From Odontocerum albicorne (taxonomy: Eukaryota > Arthropoda > Insecta > Trichoptera > Odontoceridae), in assembly GCA_949825065.1 (NCBI GenBank), contig OX463859.1:23639847-23703846 (forward strand): DNA of 64,000 nt. The letters are read 5' to 3'. The number at the start of each line of letters is the position of its first letter. Positions within the stretch are counted from its first letter, which is position 1. Below are positions 40,341-51,021 of the stretch, in pieces. The position numbers and the translations under genes are program-made. A model generated the notes under the pieces. That model had not been told where the DNA came from and did no database searches. It saw only the letters and a program-made list of their open reading frames with translations.

Positions 40341-40740
40341 TTTTTTTACACATGACAAGAAATATACATAATTTGCGAAAAAACAACGGGTAATTTAATT
40401 TGGACACACAATTTTAATGGATTTGGGTTTGTTGCCTTTCATTTGTCGTGTCCTCAGTAAACTAGGATATCGTCTGTATCTCACTGAGGGCATATAGCAT
40501 GAAAAAATAAATCGATACTTGTTTCCGATTTTGGATTATATGAAACCCCTTTGCACATTGTCATCAACTTGACAAACAGTGACACTCAATTACAACTGGA
40601 AATATCACGCGAAATCAAACTCCTCACACTTCATCACTCTAAAACATTCATCCCACAATCCATTAAAATTGTATGTCCAAATTAATTACCTGTTGTTTTT
40701 TCGCAAATTATGTGTATTTCTTGTCATGTGTAAAATAAAA
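40340..40740. mobile_element. MITE-M, complete copy with about 75 bp inverted ends
   Basis: The left end TTTTTTACACATGACAAGAA + ATATACATAATTTGCGAAAA + AACAACGGGTAATT... is mirrored at 40655-40735 as ...AATTACCTGTTGTTTTTTCG + CAAATTATGTGTATTTCTTG + TCATGTGTAAAAT. The centre contains GATATCGTCTGTATCTCACT. No frame encodes a transposase. It is the uninterrupted homologue of 31560-32480. Confidence 0.8.
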
Positions 40741-40904
40741 TAAAACAATATACCGCACATATACATAAAAATAAAAACAAAAATATAACACAACAGAAAA
40801 CACCACACTCAAGAGCTCACACAACCTCTTTCCACAAGTCTTCCCTCTTACAAGCCCAAGTACTCAAACTCATGTCGCAATAACAACCTGTTTACAACAA
40901 AAGT

Positions 40905-41205
40905 ACAGTACCCGGCGGTAAGTAATACACATGGATTTGTAGAGCGTCGTCTCTGTCGCACGATGGCCCGATGTGTATTACTTATGTATTACTTACCGCC
41001 GGGTACCAGTACGCGGCGGTAAGTATTACACATGGCTTTGTAGAGCGTCTTCTCTGTCGCACGATGGCCCAATGTGTATTACTTATGTATTACATACCGC
41101 CGGGTACCAGTACGCGGCGGTAAGTATTACTCATGGCTTTGTAGAGCGTCGTCTCTGTCGCACGATGGCCCGATGTGTGTTACTTACCGCCAGGTACTGT
41201 ATCAT
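40905..41205. repeat. 101 bp tandem trimer of hairpin-forming, CpG-rich units
   Basis: CGGCGGTAAGTA starts units at 40913, 41014 and 41115, and each unit ends with its inverse TACTTACCGCC(G/A)GGTAC. The unit interior GTAGAGCGTCGTCTCTGTCG + CACGATGGCCCGATGTG is much richer in CpG than the flanks. Each unit could fold on itself through the ~15 bp GGCGGTAAGTAATACACAT arms. The open frame across it is a by-product of the repeat. Confidence 0.9.
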
Positions 41206-41217
41206 ATATTGAGATTC

Positions 41218-41550
41218 ATGGGCATGCAGTAACGCACTAGACTTCCATGCGAAAGTCTACTTCCGTACTCTCCTCTCGATGGCACAGGCATTTTTTACAC
41301 CTAGTATTCGGGGGTATAAGGATATACATGTATTCGATCATATATAATCTTTAAAAAAAGGAAAAAAATGCCGATGTGTATTCCGATCGTCTCACTTCAG
41401 GTGTGCCATTGGATCTAGTTGCGTGATCGATGAGTTTGCTGGTATGCAACAGCTCACACACTTATGTAAAAAAATAGAAATGAAAGAATTGAATTGACTT
41501 TGGAATAGCGAGGGTTTCCTCGACTATGAGGGCCAGTAACAACGACATAT
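41218..41550 (+). mobile_element. SINE-B copy
   Basis: The head GCATGCAGTAACGCACTAGA has box A-like sequence and box B is lost. The body CACCTAGTATTCGGGGGTAT + AAGGATA is followed by an A-rich run, then TCCGATCGTCTCACTTCAGG, TGTGCCATTGGATCTAG, GAGTTTGCTGGTATGCAAC and the distal piece GACTTTGGAATAGCGAGG + GTTTCCTCGACTATGAGG. It directly follows the hairpin trimer. Confidence 0.7.
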
Positions 41551-42178
41551 TCTTCAATTATAATACATGAAAGAACAGTTACCAACTATTGTTAGACTTA
41601 CTCCGTCATTGGCAATTTGAAAGATATTGCAACGTGACAATAAGTCTATACTGCATACAACTAAAGTGTAATACAATATAATGCAATAGATTTCGATAAA
41701 AATACTACCTATTGATGAAGGTCTCATATCGCGTCTTCCGGAAAATTTCAATGTATTTTCTTATCAGGAGACTTCCTCCGAAACCACCCTCCGTTGAAAA
41801 TTGTAACTTTATATTTATTTATCATTGGCGTATAATGAATGTTATCAATGTAATGATGCTATTTGCTGGAGAGAAATGGTAGAATATCTATAGGGTGTCA
41901 TAAAACAGGAAATATTATTTCCTTCATTTCATAAGCAAACAAAATCTACGTGATTCTTGCGGCGAGTGCTGAATGCGATAGAAAAACTTTCAAATTTAAG
42001 TCAATAACGTTACATGTTTCATTCACGATTTCCACGCCTACACCTTACCATTTTTCTTTGATTGATGATATCCCACTTTAGTTGTTCGTGAATTTTGTGC
42101 AAATTAATTATAATCCGTATAACTTTAACGACCATGTCATTTACAATAGTCCTCCTTTTCTTCGGGTATACTGCTCGT
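41551..42178. other. Unassigned DNA with a SINE-A tail
   Basis: 41605-41690 is a plus-strand SINE-A tail (TTGGCAATTTGAAAGATATT + GCAACGTGACAATAAGTCTA, then ACTAAAGTGTAATACAAT). The remainder has nothing I recognise. Confidence 0.4.
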
Positions 42179-42179
42179 G

Positions 42180-42430
42180 GCTAAGAAGATAATTTGGAGA
42201 GGTTTGTGGTTACTGAAGGCGTGGAAAGACGACGCATTAGAGGAAGACCCCCAATGCGTTGGACTGACCAAGAAACAGACGCAATTGGACTACCCTTAAC
42301 AACTGTCCTTCGAGCGTGGAGTGCAAGGATGAATGGAGATGAGTTGCCCGAGGCTATCATGGGAGTCGCGATGCTCAATCATGAACTACATGACAGAATT
42401 GTGATGATTTTTTTTCTATTTTTTTACTTT
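42180..42430 (+). pseudogene. LINE-C C-terminal fragment
   Basis: The frame from 42194 reads VVTEGVERRRIRGRPPMRWT, DQETDAIGLPLTTVLRAWSA, RMNGDELPEAIMGVAMLNHE and LHDRIVM. RxRGRPPxRWTDxxxxxxGLxLxxxxRxAxDRxxW is the pattern of LINE C-termini. A decayed second copy lies on the minus strand at 61930-62216. It is 5'-truncated. Confidence 0.7.
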
Positions 42431-42505
42431 TGTCTGATCGGTTGAAAAAGATTACCACCTGGTCATAAGTCCACCAGATTAGTATAAAATTTATGAAAGT
42501 TTAAA
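42430..42505 (+). mobile_element. SINE-A tail
   Basis: GTCTGATCGGTTGAAAAAGA + TTACCACCTGGTCATAAGTC + CACCAGATTAG is the shared tail. It follows LINE-C directly, so it may be the 3' end of LINE-C itself rather than a SINE. Confidence 0.5.
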
Positions 42506-42551
42506 ATAAATAGAGATGGAACTAAATAGTCTGGGTGTTTTAGTAAAATTT

Positions 42552-42765
42552 GGTCATCTTATATTATTGTGTCGTATTACGCTTTTATTTTATATTTATT
42601 ATCGCCTAGCAATCTTTTCAAATCAACCAGAAATACTCGTATATTGAAGGAATAAATCAGATTCTGAACATTTAAAAAAGTCTGGGTTCCAATAGAAATC
42701 AAACCCGGAGCCTCCAGGCTAGGAGACATGTGCCTTACGAACTAGGCAACGGAGGTCGTCATTGA
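42552..42765 (-). mobile_element. SINE-A copy
   Basis: The minus-strand head is GACCTCCGTTGCCTAGTTCG (box A region) and the box B region is TCCGGGTTTGATTTCTATTG. The tail CTGGTTGATTTGAAAAGATT is followed by GCTAGGCGATAATA and it ends near CGTAATACGACACAAT. It is a near full-length SINE of about 210 bp. Confidence 0.75.
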
Positions 42766-43454
42766 TAGTGCGTCATCTAGACATACTTGTGGTACTCCCT
42801 CATTAAAATGAAAAGAAAACTGTTCAACCAGAGTATATCTTACTTATAGGGAAATACAATACGGTAAAACGTTGGTAGGTTCTTTTTTTTTGCATAAATC
42901 CACCTTATTGTATTTCCACCGCCTTTCTAGTAGGGTAACACCAGCTGATGCCATCTTCTGATAATTATTCAGGGGCGTTACAAATTGGCCGGATTGCGAA
43001 AAGGTTCAGGAACGTTCTCATACACATAAATTATTTGCTGTGCATAAAGGTGTACAATTTTTTAAATATATTTAACAAGATAAGATGTATTCTTCTTACT
43101 CTTAAGTCTTTCCTAGGGAATTTACTCCCGGCTATCTTTCAATATTTATGTTGATGTTCCAGAAATACGTTTTCTAGGGGTTCTGTATAACAAAATATAG
43201 GAGATTCTGAAAGATTCAATACTTTACACGCACTCAAACCAGTGGCTTTTGCTTTATCTTCCCCTTGTAAGTATATTCTGGGAATCATACGCAAATGCCT
43301 CATTTTAACCCTACCTAGATTTTTCTGGTTTTTCCTCATTTCTAATCTGCGCATCATAGCTATTATTTGTTTAATGTCGACTCTAATCTTGACTCCACAA
43401 ATCACTATGGATCTTACGCATTTTTTACTTATCCAAGTAAAAAAAAAACATGTC
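42766..43454. other. Unassigned DNA; possible short open frame
   Basis: A minus-strand frame of 108 codons at 43139-43465 contains RRLEMRKNQKNLGRVKMRHL and GEDKAKATGLSACKVLNLSE. It does not overlap any repeat family I identified. I recognise no domain, and no splice or promoter context supports it, so it is noted but not called. Confidence 0.25.
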
Positions 43455-43610
43455 GATACTATCATCCGTGGCCTAGTTGGCGTGGCGTAGGATACTACGT
43501 TTCCACTCTAAAGTTTTGATATTGATTCATGATGGTTCCCAGAAAACGGTATCAATCTTGTTTATCAAATAAGGGATGTTTAAGTGTTTTTGTTTAGTTT
43601 AAATTTATTG
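43455..43610 (+). mobile_element. SINE-A head, degenerate
   Basis: ATCATCCGTGGCCTAGTTGG is a good box A. Box B is lost and the body is diverged. Confidence 0.5.
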
Positions 43611-43707
43611 CCACATAAATTAACTACAAACCTTCTAGGTTGTAGTATAATACAAAACTGAAGTAAAATACAATAGTAAAAATGATAACCCTCATAGTCT
43701 AAATAAT

Positions 43708-43895
43708 AAAACAAGGGTGTGTGGTATGCTCACGTATATGTTCATGGATTTCGTGCGGATGGATAGTCATTTGAATGTTTTTACGACTACGTAACTAGCT
43801 TTACTTTATTTTGTCTGGTTGGTTGAAAGAGATTGTCGCCTAGCAATAAACGCGCCAGATTTTATTTACAATAAAAGTTTTAAATAAATCAATAA
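43708..43895 (+). mobile_element. SINE-like repeat R4, copy 3
   Basis: GGTATGCTCACGTATATGTT, CGTGCGGATGGATAGTCATT, TTGTCTGGTTGGTTGAAAGA, GATTGTCGCCTAGCAATAAA, CGCGCCAGATTTTATTTACA and a final AAATAAAT run are all in the R4 order. Its 5' end is shorter than in copy 2. Confidence 0.75.
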
Positions 43896-43974
43896 AACCC
43901 TTGATTTTCCACCCTAACTCAATTTTCTATCCTAATGCGATAATTCACGTTCGATTTTCGATAATAGAAATAAT

Positions 43975-44330
43975 AAAATGACTATTTATTCAGCTCCGTT
44001 TAGAGAGCAGACCTTCTTCAAGGGCGCTCTAATTCGAGATTAAAACCCACTAATATTGAAAAAAAGATAATATTTCGAAAAACAGTTGAGTGTAAGGATT
44101 GAAAAGGGGTTGGCTGAGTTGTTAGATTAGATACTTATCCGCATTTGCATATGTTAAGAAAAAACATATTTGTTAAGAGAACCGCAAAAAACTTTCCAAG
44201 GCAAGACGAACTATAAAATAAAACTTTTTAGATTTTTCGATATGTGATTGTAACAAAATCGGCTTTATGTTGAATATAGTGTAAGTGTTCACATGTAAAC
44301 ATAAATGTTATGTTGAATATAGTGTAAACA
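43975..44330 (+). repeat. Dispersed repeat R2, copy 2
   Basis: GTTTAGAGAGCAGACCTTCT, CAAGGGCGCTCTAATTCGAG, TTGAGTGTAAGGATTGAAAA and CGCATTTGCATATGTTAAGA follow the R2 order. It extends through AGGCAAGACGAACTATAAAA to 44330, where TGTTGAATATAGTGTAA is duplicated (44268 and 44312). Confidence 0.65.
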
Positions 44331-44734
44331 AAAGAGTTGTCTACAAGCGTTTCCTGTAAAGGTGTACACGCCACCATTATCTCGACCTGTTTAAGGCAGA
44401 AAAAGATCGCAATTAAAATATAACTTGACAATACAAATTTGAACCAAAAATAAAAATCACGAATTTATTACATTTTATGCTATAATAATATAGCTGTTAC
44501 AATAACAACAAAAAAACATCTTAAAAATACATTTTATGATTAAAATAAAACAAGAAATAAACTTTAAATAATTTATGATGGAAGTATTTTGCAAAATCAA
44601 TAAAACAGATGGAACTTAAGACGTTATCATATTTATTTGGGTTTATACATGAGGCTTCATAACATCTTCCTGGTTAGTTGGAAGTAACAGCTATTATATA
44701 ACGGAAGAAGAAGACACATTATAAAATTAAAGGT
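44331..44734. other. Unassigned AT-rich DNA
   Basis: A weak SINE-A tail (TTCCTGGTTAGTTGGAAGTA) lies at 44667-44700. Nothing else was recognised. Confidence 0.35.
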
Positions 44735-45130
44735 GCATATCAGCGCGGTAATGCACTGGACTTCCGCGTGGAAGATCGCCAGTTCGAACCCCGCGGTGTA
44801 CTACTCCTCTCGAATGACACAAGCATTTATTTTCCGCCTAGTTTTCGGGAATATGAGGATATCTTTGACTTCGGTTATAGATATTCTTTCAAAAAAAGGA
44901 ATAAAAAAAATAATCGATGTACTCCGATCGTCTCACTTCCGGTGTGCCATCAGATCTAGTACAGTGGTTTGGCCATTGAGTTTGCTGGTGTGCAACAAAT
45001 AACTTACTTCAAAAGAGAAGAAACAGGAAAATAGGTGACAAAACTCCACGGCACAGTTTTGCCTTCCAACTGAATTGACGTTGGAATGGCGAGAGGATCT
45101 TCGACTACGAAGCCCAGCAACGACGACGAT
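44735..45130 (+). mobile_element. SINE-B copy, best preserved
   Basis: The head CAGCGCGGTAATGCACTGGA is followed by box B CCAGTTCGAACCCCGCGGTG (44780-44800). The body TTCCGCCTAGTTTTCGGGAA has an A-rich run, then ACTCCGATCGTCTCACTTCC + GGTGTGCCATCAGATCTAG. The 3' part is GAGTTTGCTGGTGTGCAAC, then GAATTGACGTTGGAATGGCG + AGAGGATCTTCGACTACGAA. The head suggests a tRNA-derived Pol III promoter. The antisense and sense frames crossing it are not genes. Confidence 0.75.
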
Positions 45131-45514
45131 TACGGAAGGGTAATTAAATTCAATTTGAAGCAAAATATGTTTTTGAGGTATCATTTTAATTTTGTATACA
45201 GATGGTACAGTTCCTGGGTCAGCCCTGGTCTGGGCCTTGATTAATATACACCGAATGAAGCCCATTTTTACCCAGACAGATTGAATAGACTATAGACTCT
45301 GGACCATAGGTTTTCTTTAGGAAGGGGGCCAATTTATTTAAATCTCCATCCCTAACCCTCAGCTCTTATATCAAAGTGTAAATTGGTCAAGCACCCTCTC
45401 TCTCTTTCTCTTTCTGAACTTGAATACGACGAGTAGAAATGTTTATTCGAGTAAAAGACAGATTTTCTCAACTTCACTACAATCAACCAACGGTCGACAA
45501 TATCTACTATTTCC
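45131..45514. other. Unassigned DNA
   Basis: A short TC-rich tract (CTCTCTCTCTTTCTCTTTCT, 45395-45415) is the only feature noticed. Confidence 0.35.
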
Positions 45515-45655
45515 CAACATGACGACCTCGTAAGCGGGGATTGAAGGCTCAATTTCCGTTGGTAGCCAAGTCTTTTTTTTTTAGTGTTCCAGTATGGTTT
45601 TCATTTAAAGCATTTAACATGACATGGAAATAAACCGGCAGGTTGTTCTTTATAC
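45515..45655 (+). mobile_element. SINE-A copy, degenerate
   Basis: The head CATGACGACCTCGTAAGCGG is decayed. The linker GTAGCCAAGTCTTTTTTTTT precedes a tail AACATGACATGGAAATAAAC + CGGCAGGTTGTTC. Confidence 0.5.
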
Positions 45656-45659
45656 TTTT

Positions 45660-45830
45660 CAATTCGATAAACTAGTAATCAAGCCTTCGGGTTAAGAACC
45701 ATTGGAGTAGGCAGTAACTAATAGTTTGCCATAGTACGTGTTGGAAAAACTACTTTACGTGGATAGACAATAACACTTGTACACGTCTACCAATGCCAGT
45801 ATTATTACCAAACGACCTGTTCATCCAAAA
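45660..45830. repeat. Dispersed repeat R5, copy 2
   Basis: TTAAGAACCATTGGAGTAGG, TACGTGGATAGACAATAACA and CTTGTACACGTCTACCAATG follow the R5 order of 27935-28115. Confidence 0.55.
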
Positions 45831-45869
45831 TGATACGCCTTTTAGTGTTTTTTTCTGTATTATCGAGAG

Positions 45870-46940
45870 TCGAACCAATAGCTACCACGGATAGAACAGA
45901 AGCGTCCTACCAACTAAAAATCGGGGATTTTATAAATGAGACTAAACAACACACAGTGGTCCATCCGTAAGCGATGAATTGACACTTCTATCCATAAAAA
46001 ATGGGTTCAAGACTACTAAAAGAGTTCGTTATATAACAAAACTCACATGCGCATTTTATTGCGACATTGCTTTTAAGCGACATTACATTGTGCTTTTTCA
46101 TGTGCAGTAGTGTTACAAACATGTGCAATGATGTATCAAGCTAATTCTATATTACTCTAGTGGTTCTTAACTCAGTGGATCGATTTATATGGCAGAAGGC
46201 AATGTTTTCCACAGGGCACGCTCTTCAATGTGTCGAAATCACCAATTCAAATATAATACCTGAAATTGGTGAAAGGAGGTCGCATTATTAAATTAAATAA
46301 ATTCTTATTAGAAATTTCTCTCTTGAATAAAATATAACTAATATTCATAATTCAATAACTGAATAACCCACGTAAAATTAAATCTTCTATGATAAAAAAC
46401 ACTGATCTTACACAACTTATTCAATTAACTTTCGTGTAACTTCATCATGAAGTAAATTATTTTAACTGAACTGAACTTTCAGGAACCTCAAAATAACACT
46501 CCCTTAGTTAACGTTACTAAGTTTTATTTTGTTATAATTAAAATTTATAACGTTTTATTTTATTTTCATTAAAACTTAGTACGGTCTCAAGGGTATAGTC
46601 AAAGTTGATTATTCTTATTTCTTGATTTTTTTGACATTCAGCCATCAAGTGTGTTATTTGGAATACTATAATACGAGTACCAGCATGAATATGTTTAACA
46701 CATAAATAAATACGAATGAATTATTTTTTTCTATTACATTAATCAATTAAATCATTTCATTGAAACACTCAAAAACTGGATACATTTACATCAAACCTAA
46801 TCTGTCTAAATGTTATGTAAATATATCGTTCAACTCTTGAGTGTGGTGTGTTTTTGGTGATTATGTGCGGCACATTGTGGGATGGGCATTTTGGTCTGAA
46901 TGGAATGATGAAGTATGCGGAGTTTGATTCGTGTGATATA
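45870..46940. other. Mostly unassigned DNA; SINE-A head at left
   Basis: 45870-45935 contains a minus-strand SINE-A head relic (GAGAGTCGAACCAATAGCTA ... GCGTCCTACCAACTAAAAAT). The remaining kilobase has no recognised element or coding motif. Confidence 0.35.
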
Positions 46941-46941
46941 C

Positions 46942-47225
46942 GAGTACATATGTAATGTATCCCTACCAATGTTATCTTATCGTACTCTTATCCACTTCCA
47001 ATAAATATTATAAGTTATCATGCAAATCAATGTTAAGCTTATCGATGTCAACCATATCTGTACTATGTAATCTGGAACCTATAAATATTAGTGTTATCAC
47101 ATGTATGTCAAACTTAACTCAATGTATTACGTTTAAATTTATTATCTTGTTGGCGGTATCTGAATTCAATAAAGATTTGGTATCACTTAATGGAAATAAA
47201 CTGCGAACGAGATAAATCGCCTGAT
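46942..47225. repeat. Dispersed repeat R6, copy 2
   Basis: This is the inverted counterpart of 11267-11575. It ends with GCGAACGAGATAAATCGCC. The plus-strand frame through it is not conserved in the other copy. Confidence 0.7.
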
Positions 47226-47579
47226 ATCGATTTGACCTTAAGGGCATCGATAACATACCCGAAAAATTCCTTTTAAATCTATCGAAGGGTCGTGCGTATG
47301 GTTATCTTTGCTTTAAATAAGACGTCATATCAGAGGCAGCAATAATTATTCTTTAAACCACTACGATGTTAACATCATCGTTATTATTACTTCTATATTA
47401 CTGTTAATATTATACTTCAATGTAATCCAACGATAATACAAATAAAATTACACAGTTGAAATTCTTAAAGTATTTTCGTTGCAAAAGGCCATAACTCATA
47501 CATATGTTATTTAATCTCAATCATCAAGTTGATGAGAGTATGCAACGGAGCATTGTGTAATCAACGATCAGAAAAAAAC
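47226..47579. other. Unassigned DNA
   Basis: No recognised element was seen. Confidence 0.3.
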
Positions 47580-47715
47580 ATTTACTTATAGTTCTATGTT
47601 ATATTCAATAAGATACAGGCAAAAGCCTAGTTTACTGAGGGCACGACAAATGGAAGGCAACAAACCCAGATCCATAAAAATCGGGTGCCCACATCAAATT
47701 ACCTTTTGTCTTTTT
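47580..47715 (-). repeat. MITE-M fragment
   Basis: The reverse complement reads GGTAATTTGATGTGGGCACC, TTTATGGATCTGGGTTTGTT, GCCTTCCATTTGTCGTGCCC + TCAGTAAACTAGGC, TTTTGCCTGTATCTTATTGA. This covers the left half of MITE-M (compare 31600-31725). Confidence 0.65.
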
Positions 47716-48039
47716 TTCATAAAGTATGTATTTAAATTTATGTTATGTATAAATAAATAAATATCTATGTAATTGTCCCTGCGCTGCGGCCCAACAACTA
47801 TTAAGTTGATAAACTCACCTGTCATGCATATTTTAACAGTTTATATCGTGTTTTAACGTGATCAACTAGATTCACGCTGAATTGTGGTCCAGTGTTTTCA
47901 TATGATCGACACCTCATCCTAAAAAGGACATATACGTATTACTGGCATAGGTAAATATTTTTGCAAACAATTCAAGCTTAAAGCGACAGTTTCCTGCTTT
48001 TGGACGTGGACAACACCTTAGATAATGCGTTTATTTATT
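47716..48039. other. Unassigned DNA
   Basis: No recognised element was seen. Confidence 0.3.
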
Positions 48040-48225
48040 AATGATAAAAATTATTTTGATTTTGAAAGAAGTAATGTAAAATTTAGAGGAATCGTAGGAG
48101 CTGTATATAAAGATGTATGGATGTAAAAGTGGTGACATGTGTATGTCGAGATATGAGAGTCTGGTGCTCTCTCCTTTATGCCTACCCTGATAGGGAGACG
48201 ATGTGATGATACGTATGTATGTGTA
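48040..48225 (+). pseudogene. LINE-A terminal fragment
   Basis: TTTGAAAGAAGTAATGTAAA (the 'LKEVMxN' region), GTCTGGTGCTCTCTCCTTTA + TGCCTACCCTGATAGGGAGA and CGATGTGATGATACGTATGT match the LINE-A terminus. Confidence 0.55.
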
Positions 48226-48892
48226 TGACTAATTATGGAGATTCTGAAGTCGCGTTATCAGTTAGCAGTCAAGTGTCAAATCGTAAAGATTTTGACATTT
48301 GAATCTAGAGACCAACTAAAGTCTCCGGCTCCAAATAGAATAAGGAGTTTGTAAAATACTCCAAAGAGGTTTTAAAACATGTCTAAACATAGTAGATATG
48401 CATTCCAGCAACTAACATAAAAGAAAATTTTTGCAGAACTTGAAACAAGCGATAGAAGCGAGACCCGATACATGTGTAAGGAGTGTGACGTAGATTTCTA
48501 CAAAAGATAATATTAGCACAATCATCATACTTAACTAATTATTCAAGTATTTTAAACAAATATACAAAACTCCATATCAATATTCCAAATATTTACTTAG
48601 AAATAACAATTTTAGTAAGCTCTTCACAAAAATCAGAAGTCCTAATAAACAGGGTGGGTTCTAGAAAATATTGTTTTGATTTCGACCAGATCTTTAAGTG
48701 TCAAATGATCAATTTACTTATAAAGTATTCATAAATTAAATATTTTGTGTAGTTATAAACAAAAACAATTACACAAAACACAAGAACTATAAGACGATAC
48801 GTTTCGATTATGCAAAGCAATTTGCATCTCATGCTACAAGTGAGCCAATGTGTTTGTTAAATCTCAATTATAGTAAATCTCAACAAATCAAA
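48226..48892. other. Unassigned DNA
   Basis: No recognised element was seen. Confidence 0.3.
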
Positions 48893-49745
48893 TTCTTCTT
48901 GTTCTATGTAAGCTTTGTTCCAATAATAAAAAAATCTAAGTTCTTTACTCATATAAAATATGTATTCCACAATTACGTGAGTCTATTTGGCAAAATTTTG
49001 TAATATTTTTGGAATAAACATATACGTATTGAATTTAACAACATCCTCGCTTGGACCGTGAAGTTCTATAAAAGCCAACAAAATCACAGAAATCCCTTAG
49101 TCGCTGCCCTGGGGGCTTACGAGAGTAAATCCGACCTACCCTTCCGTTATAAGCACAAGCTCCCGAAGCATTATCTGTTGCCTGACTAGTCCACTTTCAG
49201 TATTAGCTGGGACGACCAAGGTCTGAGTGAATGTGATGGAATACAAGTAGCCTGAACGAGTGGACTTGTTTTTGCTAAATAATTAGTGTAAGAATTGTTA
49301 TCTAGTTATAAGTAGTATGTAGGTGTTAATCATTTCTAAGATCTCATATATTAAGATTGAATAAATAAAATAAAATGATATGTAGGAAAATAAGATTAAG
49401 TAAGTTCATAAATTATAACATATAATTAAGATAAGTTAAGTAATAAATTTGTATATAAGTATAGCCTTGACAAATGTTTGTACAATGATTTACTTTGTTT
49501 AGTAAAAAATTTTTTTAAAAAAGTATTGAATTTAAATATACATATTGATTTCAAATAATTTTAAACAATTACTTTGTAATTATTACTACTGCTTTTTTCT
49601 ATCTATTATACATTTTAGTATAAGATAAATACTTGTACAAGTACTTGTATTAACTTGTACAAGTACTTGTATTAACTTGTACAAGTACTTGTATTAACTT
49701 GTGCATTTGTATATAAAAGACACTTGTGTCGTAAATTAAATAAGT
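48893..49745 (+). repeat. Dispersed repeat R3, copy 2 (interrupted by R1)
   Basis: The left part (48893-49037) and right part (49523-49745) match 6570-7378. Inside the right part AACTTGTACAAGTACTTGTA + TT is repeated three times at 22 bp spacing (49633-49700), giving the palindrome ACTTGTACAAGT each time. The end has GTATATAAAAGACACTTGTG + TCGTAAATTAAAT. Confidence 0.6.
49038..49522 (+). mobile_element. Retroposon-like repeat R1, copy 2, with 12 bp target duplication
   Basis: It is flanked by perfect direct repeats GTATTGAATTTA (49026-49037 and 49523-49534). It begins ACAACATCCTCGCTTGGACC and ends in a T/A-rich tail TAGTAAAAAATTTTTTTAAA. A variable-length target duplication plus an A-rich 3' tail is what target-primed reverse transcription leaves. 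No coding frame was seen, so it behaves like a SINE or a LINE 3' end. Confidence 0.75.
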
Positions 49746-50104
49746 AAATAAATATTGATCATTTCAAACATTGTCCATATTTCAATCAATTTTAATCTCA
49801 GTCCTTCTAGATTTTATTCACTTGATAAGTAATATATTTATTTGTTAACCACCCATGAAATGGAACGTTAAAAGATTGTACAAAATAAATACAAATCTTT
49901 TAACAATTGCAATTTTTTTTTCGCAATTTTAAATTCAGGTTTCTTTGCAGAAATTAAATATTTTCTTCTCTTCTGGCCGTTGTGTACTATCCACATCATT
50001 CACGGCTGATCTTAATAGCGTGGTTAGTTTGTTGGACAACTTTCTCAATTTATTCAGCAATAAATTTCTTAGCCATTTAAATCCTCGTCTTCACGATATT
50101 TCCC
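49746..50104. other. Unassigned DNA
   Basis: No recognised element was seen. The short frame 49945-50148 has no motif. Confidence 0.3.
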
Positions 50105-50345
50105 CCTACATAATCAAGTTTATCTTCTTCTTCTCCCTGGCTCCATAACTTATGACTAAGATGAACAGTAGCGGACTGAGTACCGATCCTTGATGTACCC
50201 CCACCTTTACAGGAAATTCTGGTGAAGTTCCCGAAGTGCACCTCACTTGCGTTTTCACGTTATCATACATATCCTGGATGGCAAGTACATACTTTTCTGG
50301 TACACTATGTGCATAATCAAGTTTATCGTTTCTCTCTATATAAAT
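50105..50345 (-). pseudogene. Reverse transcriptase fragment (GVHQGS block)
   Basis: The minus-strand frame reads AHSVPEKYVLAIQDMYDNVK, then TQVRCTSGTSPEFPVKVGVH, QGSVLSPLLFILVI. This is the RT palm segment VPEKYVxLIQDMYxxxxTxVRxxxGxSxxFxVxVGVHQGSxLSPxLFxLVMD of insect non-LTR elements. The sequence leaves homology just before the expected catalytic YADD region (SYGAREKKKIN). It may belong to LINE-A, whose 3' parts are abundant here, but the connection cannot be shown within this window. Confidence 0.8.
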
Positions 50346-50359
50346 GACATGTCCCAAAT

Positions 50360-51020
50360 ATAGCAGTTTTCGTATTTATCATTATTTTAATAATCTATGG
50401 TATTCCTCATAACATTCATCACTTCTTCGTTTCCTTCTTTGTCCATTCAGCTCATACGAAGGGCAATAGCATATACATAGTAAACTAATCCATGCACAGG
50501 CGTGTTCTATCCTCAGATTAGATTAGCATTTTAGTAACTAAATTTGAAGTAAAAAACTACCTCACATGGTTAACAGGTGCTACTACTCTTTTCTAAATAA
50601 AGCCTCGGATATTGACATCTTCAACATTTCCACAAATATTTTTATAGCCAGCAATTTGAGTATTCTTAGTAATAGAAGATAGTTGTTGCGGGCTAAACTA
50701 ACTTTTCTTGATTAATAATTTTTATATTCTTATATAATGTATCTTAATGCTTTGTTAGTATTTTTTTTCTCGTCGCTGTATATAATTTCTCTTAAACTTT
50801 GTACATAATTGAGTTTAACCTGTATATGTAAGTTTTTTTGAAAATAAAATAAATAGCAGACCAGTAATGCATGAAATAAGTTGTTAATCTAGATTCCATA
50901 TTTAAATAGTCCAAAAAAATTCTTTGACTACGAAATAAATAACCCCAATTGTGGCCATTGAAGAATCTACACAAGACAATCTTGGGACAAATGGGTTCAA
51001 TTTGGTTCTACGCCAATTCC
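50360..51020. other. Unassigned DNA
   Basis: No recognised element was seen. Confidence 0.3.
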
Positions 51021-51021
51021 T

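Noticed and set aside
43139..43465. 108-codon minus-strand frame as a host exon
   Set aside because: No domain, splice-site context or conservation evidence. Length is within what chance allows for 64 kb. Kept only as a note.
44733..45265. Overlapping frames of 63-110 residues on both strands
   Set aside because: They lie within SINE-B and are not conserved as frames in the other copies.
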